A stretch of DNA of 64,000 nt from Paenilisteria portnoyi. GTDB taxonomy: Bacteria; Bacillota; Bacilli; Lactobacillales; Listeriaceae. The notes under the pieces were generated by a model. That model was not told the DNA's origin and ran no database searches. It saw only the letters and a list, made by a program, of their open reading frames with translations. The position numbers were made by a program, and so were the translations under genes. Where the stretch lies: contig NZ_JAASTT010000001.1 in NCBI RefSeq assembly GCF_014322795.1, forward strand, positions 211,875-275,874. The letters are read 5' to 3'. Positions 24,305-33,601 of this stretch are shown in pieces (position 1 is the first letter of the stretch; every line of letters starts with the position of its first letter).

Positions 24305-24726
24305 AACAAGATGGCTTTACTTTAATAGAAATGCTGCTCGTACTCTCGATAAGTTTTATCATTCTAGGTATCAGTGTTCTTCCAGCTGGCAACTTGATGA
24401 CTCATTTATTAGAAAAACAAAGTCTCGATCAGCTCGAAATAGATATCATGTATCTCCAGGCGGAAGCAATAACTACGAATCAAGAATCGATACTTCTTCT
24501 AAATGGTAATAACGATACCTATTCTGGCAAATCTTCTAAATTAGCATTATCAAGAAAATTAACTCCCACATTGCATTTTCAAGAGAAAAGCGAGCAATCC
24601 TTTCGCTTTTCTCCGCCTTTTGGAAATATCAGCAGATTTAAAACCATTATTATTCAAGGTCAGAACAAAAAATATGCGCTTATTTTTCAAATTGGAAAAG
24701 GGAGGTTTCGTATTGATGAAATCTGA
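24301..24726 (+). CDS. comGD: Competence minor pseudopilin ComGD
   Basis: 141 residues starting MKQDGFTLIEMLLVLSISFI, a type IV prepilin leader with cleavage before Phe and Glu5, then a hydrophobic helix and globular domain. It follows comGC with an ATGA overlap. In the lysogen it is cut off from the native comGA promoter. Confidence 0.85.
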   Translation: MKQDGFTLIEMLLVLSISFIILGISVLPAGNLMTHLLEKQSLDQLEIDIMYLQAEAITTNQESILLLNGNNDTYSGKSSKLALSRKLTPTLHFQEKSEQSFRFSPPFGNISRFKTIIIQGQNKKYALIFQIGKGRFRIDEI

Positions 24727-25015
24727 TGGTTTTTCTCTATTAGAAAGTCTTTTTGCTCTTAGTTTACTTTCCCTGGTTGTTCTTTCCCTACTTCCAATAA
24801 TGATGCAAATCAAACAAAATCTACACAAACAAAATCAATTGACAACGGTTCAACAATTACTCTCTGAGGAAAGTCAATTTCATCTAAACAGTCCGTTTTC
24901 ATCAAGCTATGAAGTAACCATTAAAAATCAAGCATACCTAATAACTTACAATCAGGAGGCGAAGCAATTTTGCGCTACTTATGCTAAAGAAAATATTTGT
25001 TACGCTACTAAATAA
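24716..25015 (+). CDS. comGE: Competence minor pseudopilin ComGE
   Basis: The ATG at 24716 has GGAGG 10 nt upstream. The 99-residue product starts MKSDGFSLLESLFALSLLSL, a prepilin-type leader plus helix. It overlaps comGD and comGF, as in the standard comG operon. Confidence 0.8.
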   Translation: MKSDGFSLLESLFALSLLSLVVLSLLPIMMQIKQNLHKQNQLTTVQQLLSEESQFHLNSPFSSSYEVTIKNQAYLITYNQEAKQFCATYAKENICYATK

Positions 25016-25436
25016 GCATGGATTTACCTTAATTGAATCTCTATTCTCGCTTCTTATCGTCATTATTATCGCCTCTTTCATTCCACTTATTTTTCAAAGC
25101 TACGCATCTGTCTTAAAGGTAATGGACATTGATAAAAACTATGAGTGGCAACTCTTCACGAACCAAACAAAAAAAGAATTAAATACAGGAGCTAAGATAA
25201 CTGTCACCGACCATAAGATAACCTTCATTGCTCAATCCAAATTAGTGACCTACGAAGCATATCAAAACCTAACTCGCCGTTCTGTTGATAATAAAGGGCA
25301 TGAACCACTTTTAACAAATATAAAACAGGATAAATGGTCAAAAAAATCAGAGGAAGAAATATTGTATGAAGTCACTTTTGAAGATGGCACCCAGTTATCT
25401 GCCCGTTTTTATATCCAACCAGAAGGGAGTAAATAG
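24981..25436 (+). CDS. comGF: Competence minor pseudopilin ComGF
   Basis: 151 residues with leader NKHGFTLIESLFSLLIVIII and a globular domain containing the ComGF-type NYEWQLFTNQTKKELN segment. It overlaps the end of comGE by 35 nt. Confidence 0.82.
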   Translation: MLKKIFVTLLNKHGFTLIESLFSLLIVIIIASFIPLIFQSYASVLKVMDIDKNYEWQLFTNQTKKELNTGAKITVTDHKITFIAQSKLVTYEAYQNLTRRSVDNKGHEPLLTNIKQDKWSKKSEEEILYEVTFEDGTQLSARFYIQPEGSK

Positions 25437-25437
25437 T

Positions 25438-25800
25438 ATGCATCAGAATGGCTTTACGTATATATTGTGTCTTTATGTTACGTTGATCGGCATTATTACG
25501 ATGCTTGGGGCAACCAGTATCTATGTCTCTAAGTTGCATATGGAAAACCAACTACAAAATCATTATCTCGCGACTACGCTTACAAACCTATCGCTTCCTA
25601 ATAATATTTCACGCATAAAAAGCGGGCAAAAAACCTTCACAGAAAAGCACAATAACGCTGTTTTATGGTATAATTGGGAAGATAGTACAGAAGACTACAT
25701 CAGATATAATATCATAACAGAGCTTAGTAATGGCTATATACTGAAACAATCTGTATTTTGGGATATTAAACTACAGAAAATTCGTCTTCTACTAGATTAA
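25438..25800 (+). CDS. comGG: Competence minor pseudopilin ComGG
   Basis: ATG 25438 follows AGAAGGGAG; a longer frame upstream overlaps comGF. The 120-residue product has an N-terminal helix (NGFTYILCLYVTLIGIITML) but a divergent leader, as usual for ComGG. Last gene of the comG operon. Confidence 0.75.
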   Translation: MHQNGFTYILCLYVTLIGIITMLGATSIYVSKLHMENQLQNHYLATTLTNLSLPNNISRIKSGQKTFTEKHNNAVLWYNWEDSTEDYIRYNIITELSNGYILKQSVFWDIKLQKIRLLLD

Positions 25801-25823
25801 ACAGAAGCTGAAGGAGGACTTTC

Positions 25824-26339
25824 ATGAAACAAATTGTTTTAACTGGATTTATGGGTGCTGGAAAATCAACAGTAGGTAAAATACTTGCTAGCAAACTAAC
25901 ACTACCTTTAGTTGATATCGATACGGAGATACAATTCGAACATCAGGCATCAATTACAGAAATTTTTGCAAATTTAGGCGAACCAGCATTTCGTAAATTA
26001 GAACATCAAATGCTGACAAGAACATTACTGCAAGAAGCCGTTATATCAACTGGAGGCGGTATTATTTTAGATAATGACAATCGGTTGAAGTTAGGAACAG
26101 CTGATTTTGTCGTTTATTTAAAGACCAGTCCTGATACGTTTCTTTCTCGATTAAAAGGCGACACGACACGCCCTCTCATTCAAGAAAAGAGTAAAGATGA
26201 AATCATTGCTATTTTTGAGGCTCGGACAAACCTCTATGAGAGTGTCGCAGGTCTAATTGTAGAGACAGACAACCTAACGCCCGAAGAAATCGCAGATCAA
26301 ATAAAACGAGATTTTCAAACAAGGAAGGAGCAATTATGA
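25824..26339 (+). CDS. aroK: Shikimate kinase
   Basis: The 171-residue enzyme phosphorylates shikimate in aromatic amino acid synthesis. Walker A GFMGAGKSTVGK near residue 8, shikimate-binding D-x-D region (VDIDTEI), GGG motif (ISTGGGIIL) and lid Arg (TTRPLI). ATG follows GGAGGA. It lies 24 nt after comGG and overlaps the ABC ATPase start (ATGA), so it may be co-transcribed with both. Confidence 0.9.
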   Translation: MKQIVLTGFMGAGKSTVGKILASKLTLPLVDIDTEIQFEHQASITEIFANLGEPAFRKLEHQMLTRTLLQEAVISTGGGIILDNDNRLKLGTADFVVYLKTSPDTFLSRLKGDTTRPLIQEKSKDEIIAIFEARTNLYESVAGLIVETDNLTPEEIADQIKRDFQTRKEQL

Positions 26340-27274
26340 CACAGCCTGTTTTAGAAATAAATCACTTAGTTAAGCGAATTGGAGCTAAACCGATTATAAA
26401 AGACATCTCATTTTCAGTGAACGAGGGTGAAATATTTGGACTCTTAGGTCCCAATGGCGCCGGAAAAACAACCATTATCAGAAGTATTGTCAAACTCATT
26501 AACAAGACTAGCGGAGAGGTTAAAATTTTAGGGAAAAACATAGATGACTCTTACACAGAAGCTATTCAACAAGTTGGAGCAATCGTAGAAAATCCAGAAT
26601 TTTATCCGTATATGACAGGACTACAGAATCTCGAGACATTCGCTTCTATGTCGCGAAACAAAATCTCAAACGAACGCTTACATGAAATTATTCAACTCGT
26701 GCATTTAGACAAAGCAATTAATAATAAAGTAAAAACATACTCGCTTGGGATGAGACAAAGATTGGGCGTGGCGCAGGCGCTTATACACGAACCAAAACTA
26801 TTAATTTTTGATGAACCTACAAATGGATTAGATCCAGAGGGAATGAAAGAATTTCGTTTGCAGATGAAAACATTAGCTAGTCAGGGTGTTAGTGTCCTAG
26901 TATCTTCTCACCTACTAACAGAAATGGAACAATTATGTGATCGATTCGCAATTATAGAACGCGGAGAGCTGACACATATTGCAGATATGAAACAAGAAAT
27001 TCTGGCAGAAACGGAACAATTACAAACTTTCCATATGCACCTTGAGCCTCTTGAATTATCTAAAAAACTACTCACAAATTGGAATATCGACTACATACTA
27101 GCTGATAATGGAACATCGCATTTCTTTGTGAAAAGTAGTCCCTCCAACATCCCATTGCTTGTTAAGAATTTAGTAGCAGAAGATGTTTCGATTTTTGCAA
27201 TAGAAGCACATACTAAAACATTAGAAGAGCGTTTCTTAGAAATTACAAAACAAAATGGGGGTAGCATGGAATGA
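26336..27274 (+). CDS. ABC transporter ATP-binding protein
   Basis: 312 residues. Walker A GPNGAGKTT, Q-loop region, signature YSLGMRQRLGVAQAL and Walker B LLIFDEPTNGLDP are all intact; a C-terminal extension of about 90 residues is like BcrA/antibiotic exporter ATPases. It forms a pair with the downstream permease. Substrate unknown; drug or lantibiotic/bacitracin efflux is a family-based guess. Confidence 0.85.
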   Translation: MTQPVLEINHLVKRIGAKPIIKDISFSVNEGEIFGLLGPNGAGKTTIIRSIVKLINKTSGEVKILGKNIDDSYTEAIQQVGAIVENPEFYPYMTGLQNLETFASMSRNKISNERLHEIIQLVHLDKAINNKVKTYSLGMRQRLGVAQALIHEPKLLIFDEPTNGLDPEGMKEFRLQMKTLASQGVSVLVSSHLLTEMEQLCDRFAIIERGELTHIADMKQEILAETEQLQTFHMHLEPLELSKKLLTNWNIDYILADNGTSHFFVKSSPSNIPLLVKNLVAEDVSIFAIEAHTKTLEERFLEITKQNGGSME

Positions 27275-28092
27275 TGTCATTAATCGCGAATGAAACAAAG
27301 AAATTATCACTAAGGTTCAGCACATGGCTATATCCTCTTATTATTTTAGTTATCATTCTTGCTTTATCCGCAAGTTTTAAATCGTTTGTTCCAGACATTG
27401 ATAATATCCAATTGATGTTATCTGTAAACAGCATCAGTACGTTTATGGTAGCCCTATTTTCTATTGTCGTGGCTAGCGCTGTTGTATCTTCTGAATTTAG
27501 TTATGGCACAATAAAGTTATTGTTGATTCGGCCATATCAACGTTGGCAGATTCTCCTTTCCAAATATATCGTTGTTCTTATGTATGCAGTCCTTTTAACT
27601 ATATTTACGATTGCTATGTCTTATATTATTGGTGGGATTCTAACTTCTTTTGGAAGCCTGACACAAGATATTAGTGTAACTAATCCAACCTATTCAGAGA
27701 ACGGAGATATTACAAATGTAGGACAAAATGCTCTAGATGCGATTGGTTCCCAACTAGGTTACTTCTCGATTCAACTCATTTTTTCTACTTCTATTGCATT
27801 TATGGTTTCTTCACTCTTAAGAAGTCAGGCTTTGGCTGTAGGGATTGGGCTATTCTTACTATTTATCAATAGTATTGCAGGTGGAATCACACTTATGTTG
27901 GTAGAACAATTCCAATGGTTCAAATACATCTTTATGGCTCCACTATACTATGTAAGCATGCAGGCAAATGGCCTTGGAATGGATGTAAAAGGTCTTTCAC
28001 CAGGACTAGCTATTGGGGTTCTAAGTGTATACTATATTATTTTCATGGCTCTATCCTTCATTTTTTTCCAAAAGAGAGATGTGTCCGTTTAA
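27271..28092 (+). CDS. ABC transporter permease (ABC-2 type)
   Basis: 273 residues with six hydrophobic segments and the SSEFSYGTIKLLLIRPYQRW element typical of ABC-2/BcrB-like permeases. Overlaps the ATPase gene by 4 nt and ends just before a bidirectional terminator. Partner of the preceding ATPase in an exporter. Confidence 0.85.
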   Translation: MMSLIANETKKLSLRFSTWLYPLIILVIILALSASFKSFVPDIDNIQLMLSVNSISTFMVALFSIVVASAVVSSEFSYGTIKLLLIRPYQRWQILLSKYIVVLMYAVLLTIFTIAMSYIIGGILTSFGSLTQDISVTNPTYSENGDITNVGQNALDAIGSQLGYFSIQLIFSTSIAFMVSSLLRSQALAVGIGLFLLFINSIAGGITLMLVEQFQWFKYIFMAPLYYVSMQANGLGMDVKGLSPGLAIGVLSVYYIIFMALSFIFFQKRDVSV

Positions 28093-28103
28093 TGTCATAA
28101 ACT

Positions 28104-28157
28104 AAAAAATGCCAGATAAAGAGCTATCTCATTACGATAGTACTTTTCTGGCATTTT
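28104..28157. terminator. Bidirectional terminator between ABC permease and YqgU-like gene
   Basis: AAAATGCCAGA...TCTGGCATTTT stem with A-run before and T-run after. It lies between convergent genes, and its right arm overlaps the lipoprotein stop. Confidence 0.8.
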
Positions 28158-29256
28158 AATACATCTTATCCTGATGTTGTATCAAATATGATATGTCTTT
28201 TGTTTCTAAATCAATTATTTGATCAAATAGGTAACCGTATAAACAGTATTTACCGTTTGGTGATGTAACAATAGGCTCGTTATTTATTAGTTCCAATATT
28301 GTTTCTTTCTTTTTCTCTGTAGGGTTCACTTTAACTAGCTTAAATTCTCCGCCATGGTCTTTTAACTTCTTACTTTCATACGGTTCAAATGTAAGGAATG
28401 ACTCCTCTTCTACATTCAAATCATAGAATGGAAAGAATGTCCCCAACTCATCGTATACCCTAGGTGCTTCATATTGATAATAAGATTGAAAACCAAGCGT
28501 CCTAAAGTTATAGACCATAGATTTATCTTCTTTGCTCGGCTCCATTGTTAGTAATGTATTGGCGGACACAGCAAATTTATATACATCTGCGACAACCAGG
28601 TTTTTAATCGTCTTATCGCGAATATCTTCAAGATAGAGATCTCCTCTGTCTTTTTGTGGTGATAGTTTTTGGTTGAAAATAAATAAATTATCACTATACC
28701 ACGAAACAAATGGTGAATCTGTATTCAATTGAACCAAATTACCAGATGAAATATCCAATTGAAATACTTGGTAATTCCAATCTGTGTCGAACGTTGTGAG
28801 GAACATCTTATTTTGATCATCTTGATTCCATGAAAACTCTATATTTTGCGGCTTCACTTGCTTCGTGCTCATCCGCGACCCGGCCATTGAAATAACATCT
28901 AAAGCTGCTTTATCTTTGCTTTCGGCAGAATAAATAAGGAAACAATCTCGGTTTGGGCTAATGATGACCTCTGAGATGACATGTGATGTTTCATATATTT
29001 GATGTTGCTTTCCGTTAAAAACATTGAGTCTTTCGAAGGTTACTTTTCCCTCTTTCCTCAGCTGCACTAGGACATTCTCATCATCTATCCAGCCCACAAT
29101 CCGTTGAAATTCTTTAGGTCGAATGTTTAAAGTTTTAATTTCATTTGAAGTTGTTACCTTTTCTTTGCTGACAGGTGCCTGCTCATTTTGACAGCCGTAG
29201 GAAAGAAAGAAAAGTCCGAGGATTGTAATTATAAAACTTATGCGAAATTTATTCAT
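28156..29256 (-). CDS. YqgU-like beta-propeller lipoprotein
   Basis: 366 residues with a lipoprotein signal (ILGLFFLSYGCQN, lipobox LSYGC). The rest shows repeating beta segments of a propeller (PNRDCFLIYSAESKDK, SWNQDDQNKMFLTT, NGKYCLYGYL). The position beside glcK/yqgQ/rhomboid is like yqgU of Bacillus and its Listeria equivalent. Probably anchored on the outer membrane face; function unknown. Confidence 0.75.
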   Translation of the reverse strand: MNKFRISFIITILGLFFLSYGCQNEQAPVSKEKVTTSNEIKTLNIRPKEFQRIVGWIDDENVLVQLRKEGKVTFERLNVFNGKQHQIYETSHVISEVIISPNRDCFLIYSAESKDKAALDVISMAGSRMSTKQVKPQNIEFSWNQDDQNKMFLTTFDTDWNYQVFQLDISSGNLVQLNTDSPFVSWYSDNLFIFNQKLSPQKDRGDLYLEDIRDKTIKNLVVADVYKFAVSANTLLTMEPSKEDKSMVYNFRTLGFQSYYQYEAPRVYDELGTFFPFYDLNVEEESFLTFEPYESKKLKDHGGEFKLVKVNPTEKKKETILELINNEPIVTSPNGKYCLYGYLFDQIIDLETKDISYLIQHQDKMY

Positions 29257-29333
29257 CTCTTTCCCTCCATTTGCTAATATGTTACTACTATTTTACCCTG
29301 ACATCAAGGAAGTGAAACAATCTTCCATTTATT

Positions 29334-29389
29334 AAAAAAAAGCTAGATGTCTACTAGCGTTACATTACTGCCAGTAGTACATCTAGCTA
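29334..29389 (-). terminator. Terminator of the glcK operon
   Basis: AGCTAGATGT...ACATCTAGCT stem (29341-29389) followed on the minus strand by seven T. Confidence 0.85.
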
Positions 29390-29398
29390 AATAAGCTA

Positions 29399-30370
29399 TT
29401 ATTCAGACGGTAAAGCTAACCATGCTGCACCCAATATCCCAGCGTCATTTCCAAGTGTTGCAATCGAAATCGATGTTGATTCTCGAACTGCTGGGAAAAC
29501 CATACCTTCAAAATAATCTTGAATAGGATTCAAAAGTACATCACCAGCGGCCGAAACCCCGCCGCCAATGATTATTTTTTCCGGATTAAGCATATTACCG
29601 ATATGGCTACATGCTAGACCGAGATAGAAACAAATGTGATCAACTACTTTTTGTGCTAGGGTATCATCCTCTGCTGCAAGGTCAAAAATCAACTTAGACG
29701 TTACGTCCTCACTTCCTTGCTGTATAGAATCTTTCAACTTAGAATCCGCTTCAAAAGACTTAGCTAAATCTTTTGCAACACGCACGATTCCTGTAGCAGA
29801 AGCAATGGTTTCTAGACAACCTTTCTTCCCACATGTACAGTCATAGGCTTCTTTACTAGTATCCACCGTGATATGACCAATTTCTCCGGCTGCGCCTTTA
29901 GCTCCATGAAGAATTTTTCCTTCTGCAAAAATACCTCCACCGACGCCCGTTCCTAATGTGACAAAGAAAACATTCGCCGAGCCTTCGCCCGCTCCTTGCC
30001 ATCTTTCACCAACCGCTGCAATGTTAGCATCATTATCTAAATGAACATCTAAACCAGTAATATTTTTGAGATCAGTGGCTACATTTTGTTCTTTCGCCCA
30101 GTTTAGATTGTAGGCTCCTTTAACTGTGCCGGTTTCGTAGTTAATCGTGCCAGGCGTTCCCATTCCGATACCATAGAAAGTGTCATGATCTAAGTGTAAA
30201 TCTGTTAATTTTTGATTGATACTGTCGCCGATGTTACGAACAATATGGGAGCCTTCATCTGAGATATCCGTTTCGACAGACCATTTTTCTTCAATTGTGC
30301 CATCGGTTGTTAGAATTGCAATTTTCGCAGTTGTGCCGCCAAGGTCAACGCCAATTAGTTTCTTTTCCAT
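29399..30370 (-). CDS. glcK: ROK-family glucokinase
   Basis: 323 residues from the ATG at 30370 (AGGAG spaced 10 nt; a GTG two codons earlier is less likely). N-terminal phosphate loop GVDLGGTTAKIAIL, substrate region EIGHITVD and zinc site CTCGKKGCLE are those of ROK glucokinases. It phosphorylates glucose to glucose-6-phosphate. In one operon with yqgQ and the rhomboid protease gene. Confidence 0.92.
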   Translation of the reverse strand: MEKKLIGVDLGGTTAKIAILTTDGTIEEKWSVETDISDEGSHIVRNIGDSINQKLTDLHLDHDTFYGIGMGTPGTINYETGTVKGAYNLNWAKEQNVATDLKNITGLDVHLDNDANIAAVGERWQGAGEGSANVFFVTLGTGVGGGIFAEGKILHGAKGAAGEIGHITVDTSKEAYDCTCGKKGCLETIASATGIVRVAKDLAKSFEADSKLKDSIQQGSEDVTSKLIFDLAAEDDTLAQKVVDHICFYLGLACSHIGNMLNPEKIIIGGGVSAAGDVLLNPIQDYFEGMVFPAVRESTSISIATLGNDAGILGAAWLALPSE

Positions 30371-30383
30371 TTTCACATGTCTC

Positions 30384-30596
30384 CTAATCTACTACCTTAT
30401 TTTTTGCTTTTTCTTTGTCTAGTTCTACTTTGAGAATCGATCTTGCGCGAGCATAGACTTCACGATCCAGCAATTTATGTTTAAACAGTTCGGTTAGCTC
30501 GTATTCCATCATTTCGATATCCCATTGTCGCTTACCAAGATAAACGATAATGCCGTATTTTTTCAGTAATTGAGCCACATCATAGACTGTTTTCAT
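30384..30596 (-). CDS. yqgQ: YqgQ family protein
   Basis: 70 residues beginning MKTVYDVAQLLKKYGIIVYL, the DUF910/YqgQ pattern. Small three-helix protein of unknown function always beside glcK in Bacilli. Confidence 0.85.
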   Translation of the reverse strand: MKTVYDVAQLLKKYGIIVYLGKRQWDIEMMEYELTELFKHKLLDREVYARARSILKVELDKEKAKNKVVD

Positions 30597-30607
30597 AACG
30601 ATACCTC

Positions 30608-32155
30608 TTATCTTGTTTGAATTTTGCTCTCTAAATAGCCTTTATAACGAACGTACGTTTCTGCATCTTGCTGTTCAACCGCGATTGTGGCTTCTTTTAA
30701 TGCTTGTTCCAAGTTCCCTTGCATTTCGTAGCTACGGGCCAATAAGAAATGGGCGTGGGGATTGAATGATTCTTGCGCGATGGCTTCTCTTGCAAAATCT
30801 GCTGCTTCCACTTCATTTTCTTGAATTGTTGCAATAACAGCCAAATTAGTATAAGTTAGCGCGTCGGCACTGCCTGAAACTTGAAGTTGATGCAAGATTT
30901 TTTGTGCTGTTTTGTAATCTGCATTTTGTATAAATGCCCCTGCTACGGCGTTGGCATTTTGTGGATCATACGGATGCTTTCCTTTGTCAAAACCAAACCA
31001 CAGGAAAAATGCGGTCAGTAAAACAGCGGAAGCTCCATATAAAATTCGACGCCAATGGAAGTATTGATGAGGCATGGATAAAGCGCCAGCAATTAGAAAG
31101 CCGCCTACTAGTCCACCAATATGTCCTGCGAGATCAATGCCTTGGGAAAATAAATCAACTACTAAATTGACAACAACTAAACCGGCAATGCTGATTCCGA
31201 GTGATCTTGCATAGATATGGGGTTTTAATACAACTAGGTATAACAAGGCCCCAAAAATACCAAAGATAGCCGTACTTGCTCCTGCAGCCACATTAATGTT
31301 AAAAGCGAAACTTGCGACAACGCCAGTAATGCCAGATAGTACATAAATAAGCGCAAAACGCCACTTACCAAAGAGTTTCTCTGCCCTGGGCCCTACGATA
31401 TACAGAACAACGGAGTTCATGAGTAAGTGTAGTAGTCCGATATGGATAAACATCGGTGTAATGAAGCGCCACCATTCTCCTGCAAATATGAGTGGATTGA
31501 ACTTTGCGCCCCACCTAACAAGGTTAAACGTGTTAGTACTCGTACTTCCTGTGAATGTCATAATTAAAAATACAGCTATTTGAATCGCAAGCAAAACATA
31601 CGTCACATATGGCTTTTCTTTGCGAGCTTGCACCTGTTCATCACTTACTTTTGTGGTGATATAGTTGATAACGACGCTACGCTCACTAGTGATGGTGCTC
31701 TCGTCTAGTTCAGTTGGAACTTGAAATGTCTCGGCAGGTATACCGAAATCTGTTTCTAGTTGCTTTAACTGCTCATCTGCGTTTTCTGCATCGATTAATA
31801 TATTGTTCAGACTTACTTTCTCATTCTCTGATTGTAATGGTTTATCGAACCATTCTGAAGTGTCCCCAACTGGCTTAAAAGGCGTGATATACATATTGAC
31901 TAGTGGCAGTTTCAAACGTCCCATCTGCTTGCGTAAATCTTCGCACACACGCATTACTTGCTCAATATCTCGCTCGACGACACTAGACCAACTGAGCTCC
32001 TTCATCTGAATTCGAATAACTGGTCGCTTCTTTTGGGCTGGATTATTTAGCCATAGTTCTTGTTTCTTTTCATGAAGATGGATGAGTCGATATCCTTCCT
32101 CAATTAGAAAATAACTAGTTAATCGCCAAAAAATATACTGTTCCTGGAGGCTCAA
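30608..32155 (-). CDS. gluP: Rhomboid intramembrane protease with TPR tail (GluP/YqgP)
   Basis: 515 residues: cytosolic N-terminal domain (1-175), seven TM core, and C-terminal TPR repeats (ALTYTNLAVIATIQ, NPHAHFLLARSYEMQGNLEQ). Catalytic Ser is in GASTAIFG, His in DLAGHIGGLVGG, and the first-loop motif GEWWRFITPMFIH is intact. In Bacillus it cleaves membrane proteins including the Mg transporter MgtE. 12 nt upstream of yqgQ. Confidence 0.92.
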   Translation of the reverse strand: MSLQEQYIFWRLTSYFLIEEGYRLIHLHEKKQELWLNNPAQKKRPVIRIQMKELSWSSVVERDIEQVMRVCEDLRKQMGRLKLPLVNMYITPFKPVGDTSEWFDKPLQSENEKVSLNNILIDAENADEQLKQLETDFGIPAETFQVPTELDESTITSERSVVINYITTKVSDEQVQARKEKPYVTYVLLAIQIAVFLIMTFTGSTSTNTFNLVRWGAKFNPLIFAGEWWRFITPMFIHIGLLHLLMNSVVLYIVGPRAEKLFGKWRFALIYVLSGITGVVASFAFNINVAAGASTAIFGIFGALLYLVVLKPHIYARSLGISIAGLVVVNLVVDLFSQGIDLAGHIGGLVGGFLIAGALSMPHQYFHWRRILYGASAVLLTAFFLWFGFDKGKHPYDPQNANAVAGAFIQNADYKTAQKILHQLQVSGSADALTYTNLAVIATIQENEVEAADFAREAIAQESFNPHAHFLLARSYEMQGNLEQALKEATIAVEQQDAETYVRYKGYLESKIQTR

Positions 32156-32249
32156 AAAATTCCCTGCTTTCTTTTAAAATCCAATTTATAAGTACTACTA
32201 TACGCAAAAAAGCGAACATTGTAAATCAATCTCCGCCAATTTTTTGCTA

Positions 32250-32804
32250 TTATTTCAGATTATTTTCAATCACTAGTTTTTGAACGGGTAAATCATGGGG
32301 TTCTGGCTTAAATGCAGTCGTTATTTGCTCAGTATAACATAGCGAAATAGTAGCTCCTTGATAGCCGTCTAAGTAACGATCGTAAAAACCAGCGCCAAAA
32401 CCAATTCTATAGCCATCTGTACGGAATAAAACACCGGGAACAATTAATAAATCCACTTTTGTTTTTGGAACAACCGCAGCGCTCTCTAATGGTTCATAGA
32501 GACCCAATGCTTTTTTACAGAGTTCATCGCCATCTTCGTAGACTCGAAATTGCATCGCTTTGGTTTTATTATCGGTCTCTGGTATCGATACAATTTTTCC
32601 GTCTTGCCAAGCTTGTTTGATGATTGCTTGTGTTGCTATTTCTGGAAACCTCGCGATTGTAATCCCTATTTTCGTAGCGTTTTGCCACATTTTTTCTTGA
32701 AATAATTGTTCTGCGATAGCTTGTGAGCGTTTTTCATATGTAGCCTGATCCATTTTATTCAATTGTGTCAATATTTGTTCACGTAGGACTGCTTTGGTTG
32801 GCAT
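32250..32804 (-). CDS. 5-formyltetrahydrofolate cyclo-ligase
   Basis: 184 residues. ATP-dependent conversion of 5-formyl-THF to methenyl-THF. Signature VPGVLFRTDGYRIGFGAGFY followed by DRYLD, and N-terminal KAVLREQILTQLNKMD. Listeria order places it between the rhomboid gene and rpmG. Confidence 0.92.
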   Translation of the reverse strand: MPTKAVLREQILTQLNKMDQATYEKRSQAIAEQLFQEKMWQNATKIGITIARFPEIATQAIIKQAWQDGKIVSIPETDNKTKAMQFRVYEDGDELCKKALGLYEPLESAAVVPKTKVDLLIVPGVLFRTDGYRIGFGAGFYDRYLDGYQGATISLCYTEQITTAFKPEPHDLPVQKLVIENNLK

Positions 32805-32837
32805 TTCGTCTCCTCCTTAGCCAAGAATCTTTTCCAT

Positions 32838-32867
32838 AAAAAAAGCAACAGGTGAAAATCCTGCTGC
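32838..32867 (-). terminator. Terminator of rpmG
   Basis: GCAGCAGG/CCTGTTGC stem starting at the rpmG stop, followed on the minus strand by seven T. Confidence 0.85.
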
Positions 32868-33017
32868 TTACTTAGTTTCGCGGTGCAAAGTGACACGGCG
32901 CAATCTTGGACAATATTTTTTTAGTTCAATACGTTCCGGGTTTTCACGTTTGTTTTTAGTAGTGATATAATTGCGATCGCCGCACTCAGTACATTCTAAA
33001 GTGATATTAACACGCAT
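32868..33017 (-). CDS. rpmG: Ribosomal protein L33
   Basis: 49 residues, [20 protein letters not shown] to LHRETK. It has CTEC but only one of the second Cys pair (KKYCPRL), an intermediate between zinc and non-zinc forms that I remember as usual in Listeria. GGAGGG precedes the ATG. Confidence 0.95.
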   Translation of the reverse strand: MRVNITLECTECGDRNYITTKNKRENPERIELKKYCPRLRRVTLHRETK

Positions 33018-33215
33018 TCTATTTCCCTCCAAACTCTAATCAAACTGAATTATTTATCAGACCTGTATTATAATATCATTTTTAAGGGCTTTACGCAAGG
33101 ATTCCTAAGCTTTTCTTTTTATTTTGTTTACAATCTTCATTTTTGACTATGTTTTTGGCGTAATTTATGCTATAAATAGAAGTAGAGTTTAGAGAAAAGA
33201 GGTGTTATTAACACA

Positions 33216-33569
33216 ATGACTGTTCTAATCATAATTCTTCTTGCCTGTGCTGTCGTCCTGTTCTTGCTTTCATTTATGCAGAAGGGAAATAGTAAGCAGA
33301 TAGAAAATGAGATGGAGGAAATCGCCTCTCAATTAATGCAAGAGAACTTCGAATTAAAAAAACGCGTGTCTACTCTAGAAAATACAATGAACGTCGATGC
33401 TGACACCGTCACTCCAGTTCGCACATCTAGCAAAAAACTCCGTGACTTAAGAAAAAAACAAATTATTACTTTGTATACTTCTGGTGTCACTATAGAGGAA
33501 ATCGTTACGCAATCGGAACTTTCAGAAGAACAAGTAAATGAAATAATTGCTGAATACGTAGCTCATTAA
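33216..33569 (+). CDS. Membrane-anchored coiled-coil protein with HTH-like end (YqzD-like)
   Basis: 117 residues: an N-terminal TM helix (VLIIILLACAVVLFLLSFM), a coiled coil (residues 28-60), then a helical segment with the pattern of an HTH (LYTSGVTIEEIVTQSELSEE). Followed after 32 nt by the next membrane protein. Similar gene pairs occur at this place in Listeria. Role unknown. Confidence 0.7.
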   Translation: MTVLIIILLACAVVLFLLSFMQKGNSKQIENEMEEIASQLMQENFELKKRVSTLENTMNVDADTVTPVRTSSKKLRDLRKKQIITLYTSGVTIEEIVTQSELSEEQVNEIIAEYVAH

Positions 33570-33601
33570 ATTGGAGATATCATAAGGGAGGAAATAATAC
33601 A